From NCBI RefSeq assembly GCF_019052655.1, contig NZ_JAHQVB010000029.1, positions 1 through 23,117 of the forward strand: a stretch of 23,117 bases of DNA, written 5' to 3'. Positions 8,849 to 15,750 of the stretch are shown in pieces. The notes under the pieces are model-generated. The model made no database searches. It was not told the origin of the DNA and saw nothing but the letters and a program-made list of their open reading frames with translations. The position numbers and the translations under genes are program-made. Source of the stretch: Holdemanella porci (GTDB lineage: Bacteria; Bacillota_I; Bacilli_A; Erysipelotrichales; Erysipelotrichaceae). The first letter of the stretch is position 1. Every line of letters begins with the position of its first letter.

Positions 8849-10155
8849 TACAAGATATAAAAAAATACAATGTATGGATTGTCTACGTCTGTATGTGGCT
8901 CTTTAGTTTTTTTACCATTTGGTACATCGCTATTGTGATGTATTATACGTTGGTGCATGTGACACAAAGTGGCTATGCCTCAGATTTTATTAAGAATATT
9001 TCCACACTTTCTAATGTTCCCATTCGATCCTTCTATATAGCGGTATTTGGTTTTATTGGATTGTTTTGTTTCGTGAGCATACGTAAAAAAATTCGATTCT
9101 TTAGTCGTCATCAAATCATTCCAATTTTAATTGAACTTGGATTGAGCCTATTGATCATGAAGAATATATCGTTTAGTGCAACGTGTATTTTATTTTTGAT
9201 TATTGCGGACAGCTTACTCTATGTGGATAAACCAGTTGATCGTTCAATTTGCATCATACTCGTCTTTTTAGCTTATATGCTATCCAACTATGGATATTTA
9301 TCCAACTATATTCCTATGATTTCATTCCAGGAATATTTGTCGGTGTATAATTCAAAGACACAAGGCTTGTTACTGGGGATTGAAGTGACTTTAAGCAATT
9401 TAAATATTGTGCTGTTTATAGCTTATATATTCTTGTATTTACAGAAACAAATGGATGAAACGCAGAAATTTGCGGCTTTGAATGTCGAATTAAAACGTTT
9501 AAATAATCAATTAAAAGGCTATGCGAATTTGCGAGAAAAAATGGGTGAAACCAAAGAAAGAAACCGTCTTGCCCGTGAAATTCATGATACATTAGGGCAT
9601 ACTTTAACGGGATTAAGTGTTGGTCTTGAAGCGTGTCGAGTGATGATTGATAAGGATGTCAATGTCACAAAAGCACAATTGGGTATTTTGGAAGAGAGCG
9701 CAAAACGTGGTTTAACCGATGTCAGACGTTCGGTGGATAAGTTGAAGCCAGATGCATTAGAGCGGTATTCTTTAAAAGAAGCATTGGATATGATGATCAT
9801 GGATTATCAGAAATTGACCGATGTGACCATTCTTTATTTGTGCCATTTGCCTTTGGTGAATTTGAATGCGGACGAAGAAGAAGTTGTGTATCGTGTTGTT
9901 CAAGAAGGAATGACCAATTCAGTCAGACATGGGCATGCGACAAAAATTTATGTTTCGATTGCACAGGCAGATAATAATTTGATTATAATTATAGAAGATA
10001 ATGGTCAGGGTTGTAAGGATGTCAAACCAGGATTTGGCATTCATCATTTGACAGAACGTATTGACTTACTTCAGGGAAGAATACGTTATTATGGGGTAAA
10101 AGGTTTTGAATTAATTGTAGAAATACCAATGAGAAGAGGAGAGAATAATGGTTAA
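8845..10155 (+). CDS. NarL/DesK-type sensor histidine kinase with multi-TM sensor domain
   Basis: A 436-residue kinase. About six hydrophobic segments occupy residues 8-200 (roughly 10-36, 58-80, 91-105, 109-126, 133-150 and 180-200). They are joined by short loops, with no large extracellular domain, so ligand sensing may depend on a partner. A coiled-coil linker (about 205-240) leads to a HisKA_3 dimerisation domain with the phosphoacceptor His247 in REIHDTLGHTLTGL. The HATPase domain has the N box at Asn358 (NSVRHG), G1 EDNGQG (384-389) and G2 GFGI (396-399). The start overlaps the binding-protein gene by 4 bp, with GGAGGG at 8833-8838. The end overlaps the response regulator by 8 bp. Confidence 0.94.
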   Translation: MIQDIKKYNVWIVYVCMWLFSFFTIWYIAIVMYYTLVHVTQSGYASDFIKNISTLSNVPIRSFYIAVFGFIGLFCFVSIRKKIRFFSRHQIIPILIELGLSLLIMKNISFSATCILFLIIADSLLYVDKPVDRSICIILVFLAYMLSNYGYLSNYIPMISFQEYLSVYNSKTQGLLLGIEVTLSNLNIVLFIAYIFLYLQKQMDETQKFAALNVELKRLNNQLKGYANLREKMGETKERNRLAREIHDTLGHTLTGLSVGLEACRVMIDKDVNVTKAQLGILEESAKRGLTDVRRSVDKLKPDALERYSLKEALDMMIMDYQKLTDVTILYLCHLPLVNLNADEEEVVYRVVQEGMTNSVRHGHATKIYVSIAQADNNLIIIIEDNGQGCKDVKPGFGIHHLTERIDLLQGRIRYYGVKGFELIVEIPMRRGENNG

Positions 10156-10804
10156 AATCATGATTGCGGATGATCAGCAGCTCATTCGAGAAAGCTTAAA
10201 GATCATCTTAAATTCAGATCCGAGTTTTGAAGTAGTAAAAGTAGTGGGTAGTGGACAAGAAGTAGTGGATGCATTGGAAACAGAAAGTATAGACATTATC
10301 TTGATGGATGTGCGTATGCCAAGTATGAGTGGCGTAGAGTGTACTCGTTTGGTAAAAAAGAAGTATCCAAATATAAAGGTCATAATATTAACGACTTTTG
10401 ATGATGATGAGTATATTTATGATGCATTAAAATATGGAGCGAGTGGATATCTTTTGAAGGGATGTTCTTTAGAAGAGTTGAGTTCGGCTATTCATAATGT
10501 TCTAGCTGGGGGAGCCTGTTTCAACCCGAATGTGGCGGGCAAAGTGACACAATTCTTTTCTCAGATGGCAAATTCGAATGAGGAATTTAATTTTGAACAT
10601 GGAGAAGATGAACATATCGATTTGAGTGATACAGAATGTAAGATCATTGCCCAAATTGGTCATGGTTATTCAAATAAGGAAATTGCGCAAAAATTAGGCT
10701 TTAGTGAAGGGACCATTCGTAACTATTTAAGTGTGATTTTGGATAAATTAGATTTAAGAGATCGTACACAATTGGCTATTTGGTATTTATCTAGGGGGAA
10801 ATAA
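10148..10804 (+). CDS. NarL/LuxR-family response regulator
   Basis: A 218-residue DNA-binding regulator and cognate partner of the kinase just upstream (8-bp overlap). The receiver domain (1-120) has acidic pocket residues Asp8 and Asp9, phosphoacceptor Asp54 (MDVRMP), Thr82 (ILTTFD) and Lys104 (GYLLKG). A linker is followed by a LuxR-type HTH (about 156-212): LSDTECKIIAQIGHGYSNKEIAQKL continuing into SEGTIRNYLSVILDKLDLRDRTQLA. Its likely targets are the PTS operon downstream and possibly its own operon. A second binding-protein gene starts 3 bp after its stop. Confidence 0.95.
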   Translation: MVKIMIADDQQLIRESLKIILNSDPSFEVVKVVGSGQEVVDALETESIDIILMDVRMPSMSGVECTRLVKKKYPNIKVIILTTFDDDEYIYDALKYGASGYLLKGCSLEELSSAIHNVLAGGACFNPNVAGKVTQFFSQMANSNEEFNFEHGEDEHIDLSDTECKIIAQIGHGYSNKEIAQKLGFSEGTIRNYLSVILDKLDLRDRTQLAIWYLSRGK

Positions 10805-10807
10805 ATA

Positions 10808-12112
10808 ATGGTGAAAAAAAGATTAAGAACTTTTTTGATAGCCATGTTAGTGTGTTGTTTGGTAGGGATATTTTATTGTACGCAAAAACCCGTTGTTTTA
10901 ACGATTGGCGTATTTGCGGGTAGTAACTGGAATGTGCCAAGTCCAGATAGTGGTAAGATCATTGATAGTGCGATCAAACGGTTTGAAAAAACACATCCGA
11001 ATGTTCAAGTAAAATATGTCAGTGGTATCTTGAAAGATGACTATTCGGCTTGGCTTTCAAAGGAGGCTCTGGATGGAAAACTTCCTGATGTTTTTATGGT
11101 GTTGAGTGATGATCTTTCGACGTATGCCAAAGTAGGCATGTTAGAATCACTAGATGCATACATGCAGACGGATCCTGATTTTAATCAATCGCGATATTTT
11201 TCAACGACACTCAATGCAGGTAATATTTATGATCAGCAGTATGCACTCCCTTATGAGAGTTCACCCACATTGATGTTTGTGAATAAAACATTATTAGAAG
11301 AGAATGGAATTGAAATACCCAATGTTAATTGGACGTGGGATGATTTCTATGCAATTTGCGAAAAGTTGACTGTGGATACGGATGACGATGGAGAAATTGA
11401 TCAGTTTGGGGAATATGGATACACTTGGGAGAATGCTCTAAGTTCGAATGGACAGGCGTTGCTTGATGAGAAAAGCATGAAGAGTACTTTGCAGAATGAG
11501 GATGTGTATTCGGCCATTGAATTTGTGCGAAAGTTAAATCTTTTAAATCGAGGTCAGAATGTTACAAGTGAAATGTTTGATAAGGGTAAGGTTGCCTTTT
11601 GCCCAATGATGTTTAGTGAGTATAGAACATATAAGCCATATCCTTGGAGTGTTAAGAAATATTCAAATTTTGAATGGGAATGTCTTCCGATGCCGGCAGG
11701 TCCTAGTGGCTATAATGCTTCACAAATGGATAGCTTGTTATGTGGTATTAGTAAGATGTCTTCTAAGAAAAAGATGGCTTGGGAATTTTTAAAGTTACTT
11801 TGTTACGACGAAACAACGCAGGAAAGTTTGTTTAAATACTCGCAGGGTGTATCGGTTTTAAAGAATGTCTCGACATCCAAAAATGTGACTAAGTATATTC
11901 AAGAAGATGCTCCATTGGATTCAAATTATAATTTGGAATTTTTTGATGATATGATGGAACAAGCAATCACGATAAAAAAACTGGATGGCTATGATCAATT
12001 GTATTCGATGGCAGATAGTGAAATTCGAAGAGTCATTGATACAAATGAGGATATTGAGCCGGCAATGCAAAATTTAAATGATGAATTGAATATATTGTTG
12101 GAGAAACAGTAG
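10808..12112 (+). CDS. Family 1 extracellular solute-binding protein, N-terminally anchored
   Basis: A 434-residue MalE-like (SBP_bac_1) binding protein, unrelated in fold class to the RbsB-like protein at the front of the cassette. A basic N-terminus and one hydrophobic segment (about 7-24) contain Cys residues but no convincing lipobox, so it may stay as an uncleaved anchor. Fold landmarks include AIKRFEKTHPNVQVKY, GKLPDVFMVLSDDL, YALPYESSPTLMFVNKTLLE, WTWDDFYAICEKL and MAWEFLKLLCYDETTQE. A DxDxDG-like acidic stretch (VDTDDDGEIDQFG, about 191-203) resembles the calcium-type loop seen in some family members. It is preceded by a G-rich site at 10794-10798. No transporter partner is encoded, so it probably modulates the kinase or delivers ligand. 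Confidence 0.9.
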   Translation: MVKKRLRTFLIAMLVCCLVGIFYCTQKPVVLTIGVFAGSNWNVPSPDSGKIIDSAIKRFEKTHPNVQVKYVSGILKDDYSAWLSKEALDGKLPDVFMVLSDDLSTYAKVGMLESLDAYMQTDPDFNQSRYFSTTLNAGNIYDQQYALPYESSPTLMFVNKTLLEENGIEIPNVNWTWDDFYAICEKLTVDTDDDGEIDQFGEYGYTWENALSSNGQALLDEKSMKSTLQNEDVYSAIEFVRKLNLLNRGQNVTSEMFDKGKVAFCPMMFSEYRTYKPYPWSVKKYSNFEWECLPMPAGPSGYNASQMDSLLCGISKMSSKKKMAWEFLKLLCYDETTQESLFKYSQGVSVLKNVSTSKNVTKYIQEDAPLDSNYNLEFFDDMMEQAITIKKLDGYDQLYSMADSEIRRVIDTNEDIEPAMQNLNDELNILLEKQ

Positions 12113-12138
12113 GAAGTTAAATTTCTGCTGTTTTTTTT
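12105..12138 (+). terminator. Rho-independent terminator of the sensing cassette
   Basis: AACAGTAGGAA (12105-12115) pairs with TTTCTGCTGTT (12122-12132) over 11 bp with two G-U pairs, followed by a T tract to 12138. The stop codon of the upstream gene lies inside the left arm. Confidence 0.85.
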
Positions 12139-12154
12139 GTTTGATTCTCGAAAA

Positions 12155-12184
12155 ATGACATTTGTCATCTAAAAGTGGTGACAT
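12155..12184. promoter_or_regulatory. Palindrome with repeated TGACAT half-site, candidate activator site
   Basis: A perfect interrupted palindrome ATGACA-TT-TGTCAT (12155-12168) is followed by a further TGACAT at 12179-12184, ending 7 bp before a -35 element. The arrangement suits a dimeric regulator bound upstream of RNA polymerase. The response regulator at 10148 is the obvious candidate, but that link is inference. Confidence 0.45.
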
Positions 12185-12191
12185 ATGGAAA

Positions 12192-12219
12192 TTGAAAAGG
12201 TTTTCATATGGGTTATAAT
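12192..12219 (+). promoter_or_regulatory. Distal promoter of the mannose-PTS operon (P1)
   Basis: TTGAAA (12192-12197) and TATAAT (12214-12219) are separated by 16 bp. The predicted start is near 12226, leaving a leader of about 120 nt before the EIIA gene. Confidence 0.6.
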
Positions 12220-12265
12220 GAATGTGTATTCTATGTGATGCTCATGTTCAAAAGTCGCATAAATA

Positions 12266-12288
12266 TGTGAAATTATGTGTAATAACAC
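12266..12288 (+). promoter_or_regulatory. Shared motif, copy 1 (TGTGAAATTATGTGTA plus GTGT-AATA-ACAC)
   Basis: The 16-mer at 12266-12281 recurs exactly on the opposite strand at 15534-15549. Here it runs into a small palindrome GTGT-AATA-ACAC (12277-12288) that abuts the cre site. Related TGTG steps occur upstream at 12223 and 12234. A regulator-binding site is likely; the binder is unknown. Confidence 0.5.
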
Positions 12289-12303
12289 TTGAAAACGCTA
12301 ACA
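12289..12303 (+). promoter_or_regulatory. cre site (CcpA operator)
   Basis: Every fixed position of the cre consensus WTGNAANCGNWNNCW is matched: T-T-G-A-A-A-A-C-G-C-T-A-A-C-A. It covers the -35 of the proximal promoter, so CcpA bound here should repress the PTS operon when glucose-type sugars are plentiful. Confidence 0.8.
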
Positions 12304-12316
12304 TGTTTATTATAAA
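12289..12316 (+). promoter_or_regulatory. Proximal promoter of the mannose-PTS operon (P2)
   Basis: TTGAAA (12289-12294) and TATAAA (12311-12316) are separated by 16 bp. The start would be near 12323, about 27 bases before the EIIA start codon. The -35 lies within the cre site. Confidence 0.65.
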
Positions 12317-12349
12317 ATATGAGTAAGTAAGAAACGCGGAGGAAAAATA

Positions 12350-12778
12350 ATGAAATATGTAGTTATGGTAAGTCATGGTGAATTTGCACCAGGATTACAC
12401 AGTGCCGTTAAAATGATGACGGGAGATCGTGAAGATGTATTGTCTACAAGCTTAAAGGACGGAATGAGCGCAGACGAATTCGCATCTAACTTTGCTGAAT
12501 TGATCAAAGATTTCAAAGCAGATGACCAAGTCATTTTATTAGCTGATATTTTGAGTGGATCTCCATTCACGAACGCATTGAATGTATTGGATCAAAAAGG
12601 ATTGCTACAAAATACTTTAGTAATTGCTGGTATGAATATGCCTCTTGCAATCACTGCTGTATTAATGAAAGACAACTTTGATAATGTACAAGATTTAAAA
12701 GACACATTATTAAACGAAGGTCGTACAGGATTAACTGATTTTACAGTTGCTTCTGATGATGATGACGAAGATCTATAG
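12350..12778 (+). CDS. PTS mannose/fructose-family EIIA component
   Basis: A cytoplasmic phosphocarrier that takes phosphate from HPr and passes it to EIIB, 142 residues. The phosphorylated His is His9 in MVSHGEFAPGLHSAVKM. A typical ILLADILSGSPFTNAL stretch forms the rest of the active site. The C-terminus is an unusual run of acidic residues (SDDDDEDL), echoed at the end of the EIIC protein. A GGAGG site lies at 12338-12342. Unlike the fused EIIAB of many lactic bacteria, EIIA and EIIB are separate genes here. It is first in the four-gene operon. Confidence 0.95.
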   Translation: MKYVVMVSHGEFAPGLHSAVKMMTGDREDVLSTSLKDGMSADEFASNFAELIKDFKADDQVILLADILSGSPFTNALNVLDQKGLLQNTLVIAGMNMPLAITAVLMKDNFDNVQDLKDTLLNEGRTGLTDFTVASDDDDEDL

Positions 12779-12833
12779 GATTTGGCTATAACGCATATAG
12801 CGAAGGCATAAACAGAATAAAGGAGGACATATA

Positions 12834-13325
12834 ATGATTAGTTTTATTCGTGTTGATGATCGTATTATCCACGGTCAGATTGTTACAAGATGGTCTAAAG
12901 AATACCCTTGTGATGGGATTATCGCAGTTAACGACAAAGCTGCAACTACACCTGTATTGACACAGTCATTCAAGGCTAGTACAGACAAGAAAGTATTTGT
13001 TTGGACAAAGGAACACTGGAGAGAAAAAGCAGAAACAGTTAAGAATTCTAATAAAAAATATTTCTTAATTACTAAAAATCCAGTGGATATGAAAGAATTG
13101 TTAGTAGACGATGGATTCGTACCTAACGATGTTAAAACCGTAGTTATCGGACCATGTAATGATCGTCCAGGAGCTACAAAATTAGGTCAAAACCAGTCAA
13201 TTACTCAAGAAGAAGCTGAAGCATGCGAAGCTTTGACAAACGCTGGTTACACAGTATTATTTGCGTTATTAAAAGAAACTGCAATTGGTACTTGGGACAA
13301 ATTTAGATCTAAATTTGGTTACTAA
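12834..13325 (+). CDS. PTS mannose/fructose/sorbose-family EIIB component
   Basis: The second phosphocarrier, 163 residues; it donates phosphate to the incoming sugar. The active His is His13 in FIRVDDRIIHGQIVTRW, the family signature. The body and C-terminus (NAGYTVLFALLKETAIGTWDKF) are of usual length. AAGGAGG at 12820-12826 precedes the ATG. The gap after EIIA holds a small hairpin, GCTATA-ACGCA-TATAGC (12785-12801), which may tune stoichiometry or processing. Confidence 0.95.
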   Translation: MISFIRVDDRIIHGQIVTRWSKEYPCDGIIAVNDKAATTPVLTQSFKASTDKKVFVWTKEHWREKAETVKNSNKKYFLITKNPVDMKELLVDDGFVPNDVKTVVIGPCNDRPGATKLGQNQSITQEEAEACEALTNAGYTVLFALLKETAIGTWDKFRSKFGY

Positions 13326-13379
13326 TAGTGGGAATAGTAAACAGATTGAGATAAATAAAAGAAAAAGGAGAGATTTATA

Positions 13380-14219
13380 ATGAGTTGGTTACAAGCAATT
13401 TTAATCGGACTTATGAGTTGTACAGCAGCTAGTACTATCGCTTGCTTAGGTACAACAGTAGGTAACTACACTTTGAACCGTCCTTTGGTTGCATCATTAT
13501 TCGTAGGTTTGATCCTAGGTGATGTATCTGGATGTATTCAAATTGGTATTCCAATGCAGGTAATGTGGATCGCATTGGTTACACCTGGTGGAACAGTCGC
13601 ATCAGACTTACGTGCCGTAAGTTACATTGGTATTCCATTGGCTTATGTTGGAGCAAAAGCTGCTGGTATGGATTTTGGAGGAACTGATGCTCAAGGTTTA
13701 GCATCAAGTATCTCAGCCATGACTGGTGTAATCGGTATTACTTTATTCTACGGAACAGCTATGATGAACCTTATTTGGCAACACTGGGGCTGGGCTCAAT
13801 TGGATAAAGGAAACTTAGATTGTTTAGGAAAAGTTGATGTTGTTCTCCCACTAATTTCACACTTTGTATTATCATTCTTGCCAGTTACTTTACTTTGCTA
13901 CTATGGATCTGGAGCCGTAGCTGAATTGTTCCAGAGCTTAAATACTGAAGTATGGTATGTAAAAGCCATCTTATCAGTAGGATCGGTACTTCCTGCAGTA
14001 GGTATTGGTATCTTGTTAAAATCAGTAGTATCTAAGACTTCTGACTTGATTTACTTCATGTTCGGATTCGCTTTAGCTGCTTCTATGGGATTAACATTAA
14101 TTGCTGCTACAGTTGTTGGTGGTGTATTCGCATTGATTAACTACCAAATGACAATGATGAAAGCTACAGGTGCTGTTGGTGGTGCATCTACAGACTATGA
14201 TGACGAGGAGGACATTTAA
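13380..14219 (+). CDS. PTS mannose-family EIIC membrane component
   Basis: A 279-residue integral membrane protein forming the sugar path together with EIID. It has multiple hydrophobic helices and family landmarks such as GTTVGNYTLNRPLVASLFVG, LGDVSGCIQIGIPMQVMWIA and TPGGTVASDLRAVSYIGIPLA. The cytosolic tail is acidic (TDYDDEEDI). A ribosome binding site AAAGGAG is at 13365-13371. Mannose-family EIIC/EIID pairs are also the known receptors of class IIa bacteriocins, so this complex could set bacteriocin sensitivity. Confidence 0.94.
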   Translation: MSWLQAILIGLMSCTAASTIACLGTTVGNYTLNRPLVASLFVGLILGDVSGCIQIGIPMQVMWIALVTPGGTVASDLRAVSYIGIPLAYVGAKAAGMDFGGTDAQGLASSISAMTGVIGITLFYGTAMMNLIWQHWGWAQLDKGNLDCLGKVDVVLPLISHFVLSFLPVTLLCYYGSGAVAELFQSLNTEVWYVKAILSVGSVLPAVGIGILLKSVVSKTSDLIYFMFGFALAASMGLTLIAATVVGGVFALINYQMTMMKATGAVGGASTDYDDEEDI

Positions 14220-14221
14220 TT

Positions 14222-15052
14222 ATGAAAAAGATTTCTAAGAAAACATTAAATAGTTCTTTCTGGCGTTGGTGGTATGGAAACTTAACATGTTTCTCACACG
14301 AACACATGCAGACATTTGGTTACATGTGGTCAATGCTTCCAATTATTAAGGAATTATATCCTACTCGCGAAGAACAATCAGAAAAAATGACTACTTACTA
14401 CCCATTCTTCAATACTGAACCTCAGATTGGATCAATCGTAGTTGGTATCACAGCTGGTTTGGAAGAAGCTCGTGCAAATGGAGCTGAAGGAATCGATGAT
14501 GAAATGATTAACGGTATCCGTGCAGGTCTAATGGGACCTTTGGCTGGTATTGGTGACTCATTGATCGTTGGTACTTACATTCCTATCTTATTAGGTATTG
14601 CATTAGGTTTCGCAGAAGGTGGATCACCTTTAGGACCTTTATTCTATATCATCGTATGGAACGCAACTTCAATTTGGTTCCAAAAATTCGTATACTTCAA
14701 AGGTTATGAATTAGGTGGTAGTGCTGTTGAATTGTTAGTAGGACAAAAAGCAACTGCGTTCCGTGAATCCGTATTGGTTATGGGACAAGTTATCGTTGGT
14801 GCGATGGCAGCTTCTTGGGTATCAATTTCAACTAACTATGTAATTGCACAGGCTTATGATGCAGAAACTGGTAAATTAACAGACGTAACATTAGGATCTA
14901 AATTAGATGGAGCTTTCCCTAAGATCTTAACAATGTTATTTGTATTGTTTGCTTGGTGGTTGATGGCTAAGAAAAACATTACTCCAATTAAAGTATTGTT
15001 ATTGTTCGTAGTTATCGGATTCGTAGGATCTGTTGTAGGATTCTTAGGATAA
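14222..15052 (+). CDS. PTS mannose-family EIID membrane component
   Basis: A 276-residue partner of EIIC. Family landmarks are the N-terminal amphipathic stretch (LNSSFWRWWYGNLTCFSHEH), PIIKELYP, the FFNTEP motif, and the Gly-rich GIRAGLMGPLAGIGDSL segment. C-terminal hydrophobic helices end the protein. It starts 2 bp after the EIIC stop. Its ribosome binding site GAGGAGG lies within the last codons of the EIIC gene, so the two subunits are translationally coupled. No sugar-specific catabolic enzyme accompanies the operon, so the substrate is best left as mannose/glucose-type hexose or amino sugar. Confidence 0.95.
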   Translation: MKKISKKTLNSSFWRWWYGNLTCFSHEHMQTFGYMWSMLPIIKELYPTREEQSEKMTTYYPFFNTEPQIGSIVVGITAGLEEARANGAEGIDDEMINGIRAGLMGPLAGIGDSLIVGTYIPILLGIALGFAEGGSPLGPLFYIIVWNATSIWFQKFVYFKGYELGGSAVELLVGQKATAFRESVLVMGQVIVGAMAASWVSISTNYVIAQAYDAETGKLTDVTLGSKLDGAFPKILTMLFVLFAWWLMAKKNITPIKVLLLFVVIGFVGSVVGFLG

Positions 15053-15069
15053 TCACTTAAGACAATTAA

Positions 15070-15104
15070 AGGCGGGCTTAACTTGTTAGGCCTGTCTTTT
15101 TTTC
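15070..15104 (+). terminator. Rho-independent terminator of the PTS operon
   Basis: AGGCGGGC (15070-15077) pairs with GCCTGTCT (15090-15097) with two G-U pairs. The inner TTAA/TTAG extends the stem to 12 bp around a CTTG loop. Seven T residues end at 15103. Confidence 0.85.
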
Positions 15105-15111
15105 TTATAAT
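15083..15111 (+). promoter_or_regulatory. Putative promoter for the small membrane protein gene, overlapping the terminator
   Basis: TTGTTA (15083-15088) and TATAAT (15106-15111) have a 17-bp spacer. The -35 is in the loop and right arm of the PTS terminator, a compact terminator/promoter overlap. Confidence 0.5.
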
Positions 15112-15149
15112 ATAATAAGTATATGTATATTTGAAAAGGAGCGTTAATT

Positions 15150-15467
15150 ATGAGTTTGAGCCGCAAAGAAAGAGATCAGCTTGCAGAAATCATCCAAAGA
15201 GAAAATGAAATGGTATTAAAAGTGGGAAGAATGGTCAGAAATGCTTTTATTCTTACACTTGCTTTTGCTGCCGTAACATACTGGGGATGGTCAGGAATGA
15301 CCGATCCAATGTTTCCTAATATTCCTATGAGCGTACGCAATGTAGCTAAATGGATTGCTTTGATTGGTTTGATTTTATCGAGTTTATTTACTGTTTTAGG
15401 ATTTATATCTCATAGAAATGGAAAGAAAAGTGTATTAAAGAAGATTGATTTGTACGAAGAAAAGTAA
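15150..15467 (+). CDS. Small two-TM membrane protein of unknown function
   Basis: A 105-residue protein that I do not recognise. A charged N-terminal helix (about 3-29, SRKERDQLAEIIQRENEMVLK) precedes two hydrophobic segments (about 30-47 and 66-86). The short loop between them is rich in Trp, Pro and Met (YWGWSGMTDPMFPNIPM). A basic tail follows. AAAAGGAG at 15134-15141 gives a good ribosome binding site. It follows the PTS operon but has a terminator before it and an apparent promoter of its own, so functional linkage to the PTS is uncertain. It does not look like the DUF956/ManO protein often found there. Confidence 0.75.
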   Translation: MSLSRKERDQLAEIIQRENEMVLKVGRMVRNAFILTLAFAAVTYWGWSGMTDPMFPNIPMSVRNVAKWIALIGLILSSLFTVLGFISHRNGKKSVLKKIDLYEEK

Positions 15468-15521
15468 AGGTTTGTATATTTTAGTTTAATACAATTTAAT
15501 TTTAACTAAAAACAACAATAA

Positions 15522-15549
15522 ATGTGTCAATTATACACATAATTTCACA
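15522..15549 (-). promoter_or_regulatory. Shared motif, copy 2 (inverted), upstream of the glycolipid operon
   Basis: Bases 15534-15549 are the exact reverse complement of 12266-12281. As in copy 1, an inverted repeat adjoins it: ATGTGT-CAATTAT-ACACAT (15522-15540). It lies in the non-coding stretch after the small membrane protein gene. Confidence 0.5.
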
Positions 15550-15593
15550 CAATATAACTATACCTATCACTTTATTCTTTAGTAATATATTGT

Positions 15594-15674
15594 TGAGCCA
15601 AAGATAGTGGCTCACTTCATAATCAAATTCCCTTTCTTAAAACTTTCTTGAGGAGCCCCGCTAAAGGGGCTTTT
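15594..15674 (+). ncRNA. Candidate structured leader or small RNA with terminator
   Basis: This non-coding segment contains a hairpin TGAGCCA-AAGATAG-TGGCTCA (15594-15614), then about 40 bases without obvious structure. It ends with a classic terminator, AGCCCC-GCTAAA-GGGGCT and TTTT (15654-15674). No gene immediately upstream needs this terminator: the last stop is at 15467. It may therefore end a small RNA or act as an attenuator in a long leader for the glycosyltransferase operon. I recognise no known riboswitch or sRNA family, and no strong promoter is evident before it. Confidence 0.35.
15654..15674 (+). terminator. GC-rich rho-independent terminator
   Basis: AGCCCC (15654-15659) and GGGGCT (15666-15671) form a perfect 6-bp GC-rich stem with a GCTAAA loop, followed by T residues to 15674. 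Confidence 0.75.
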
Positions 15675-15692
15675 CATTTGCCTTTTTGAAAG

Positions 15693-15723
15693 TTGGACAT
15701 ACAAATAGTAGTTGCGATATAAT
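15693..15723 (+). promoter_or_regulatory. Promoter of the glycolipid operon
   Basis: TTGGAC (15693-15698) and TATAAT (15718-15723) are separated by a rather long 19 bp. The predicted start is near 15730, which favours ATG 15751 as the first gene's start. Confidence 0.55.
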
Positions 15724-15750
15724 AATATGGATGAAAGAAGTGTAGTTTTT

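Noticed and set aside
7868..12112. ABC sugar transporter operon
   Set aside because: Two binding proteins are present but no permease or ATPase gene occurs anywhere in the window. Kinase and regulator genes occupy the transporter positions.
12785..12801. GCTATA/TATAGC hairpin between EIIA and EIIB as a terminator
   Set aside because: The stem is only 6 bp, no T-run follows, and it lies between subunits that must be co-expressed.
15594..15614. TGAGCCA hairpin as a terminator
   Set aside because: No T-run follows it on either strand; it is better read as a leader structure.
15712..15750. TTG 15712 or ATG 15727 as start of the first glycosyltransferase
   Set aside because: Both fall at or before the promoter's expected start and lack a ribosome binding site. 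ATG 15751 better fits the family N-terminus, though the site there is weak.
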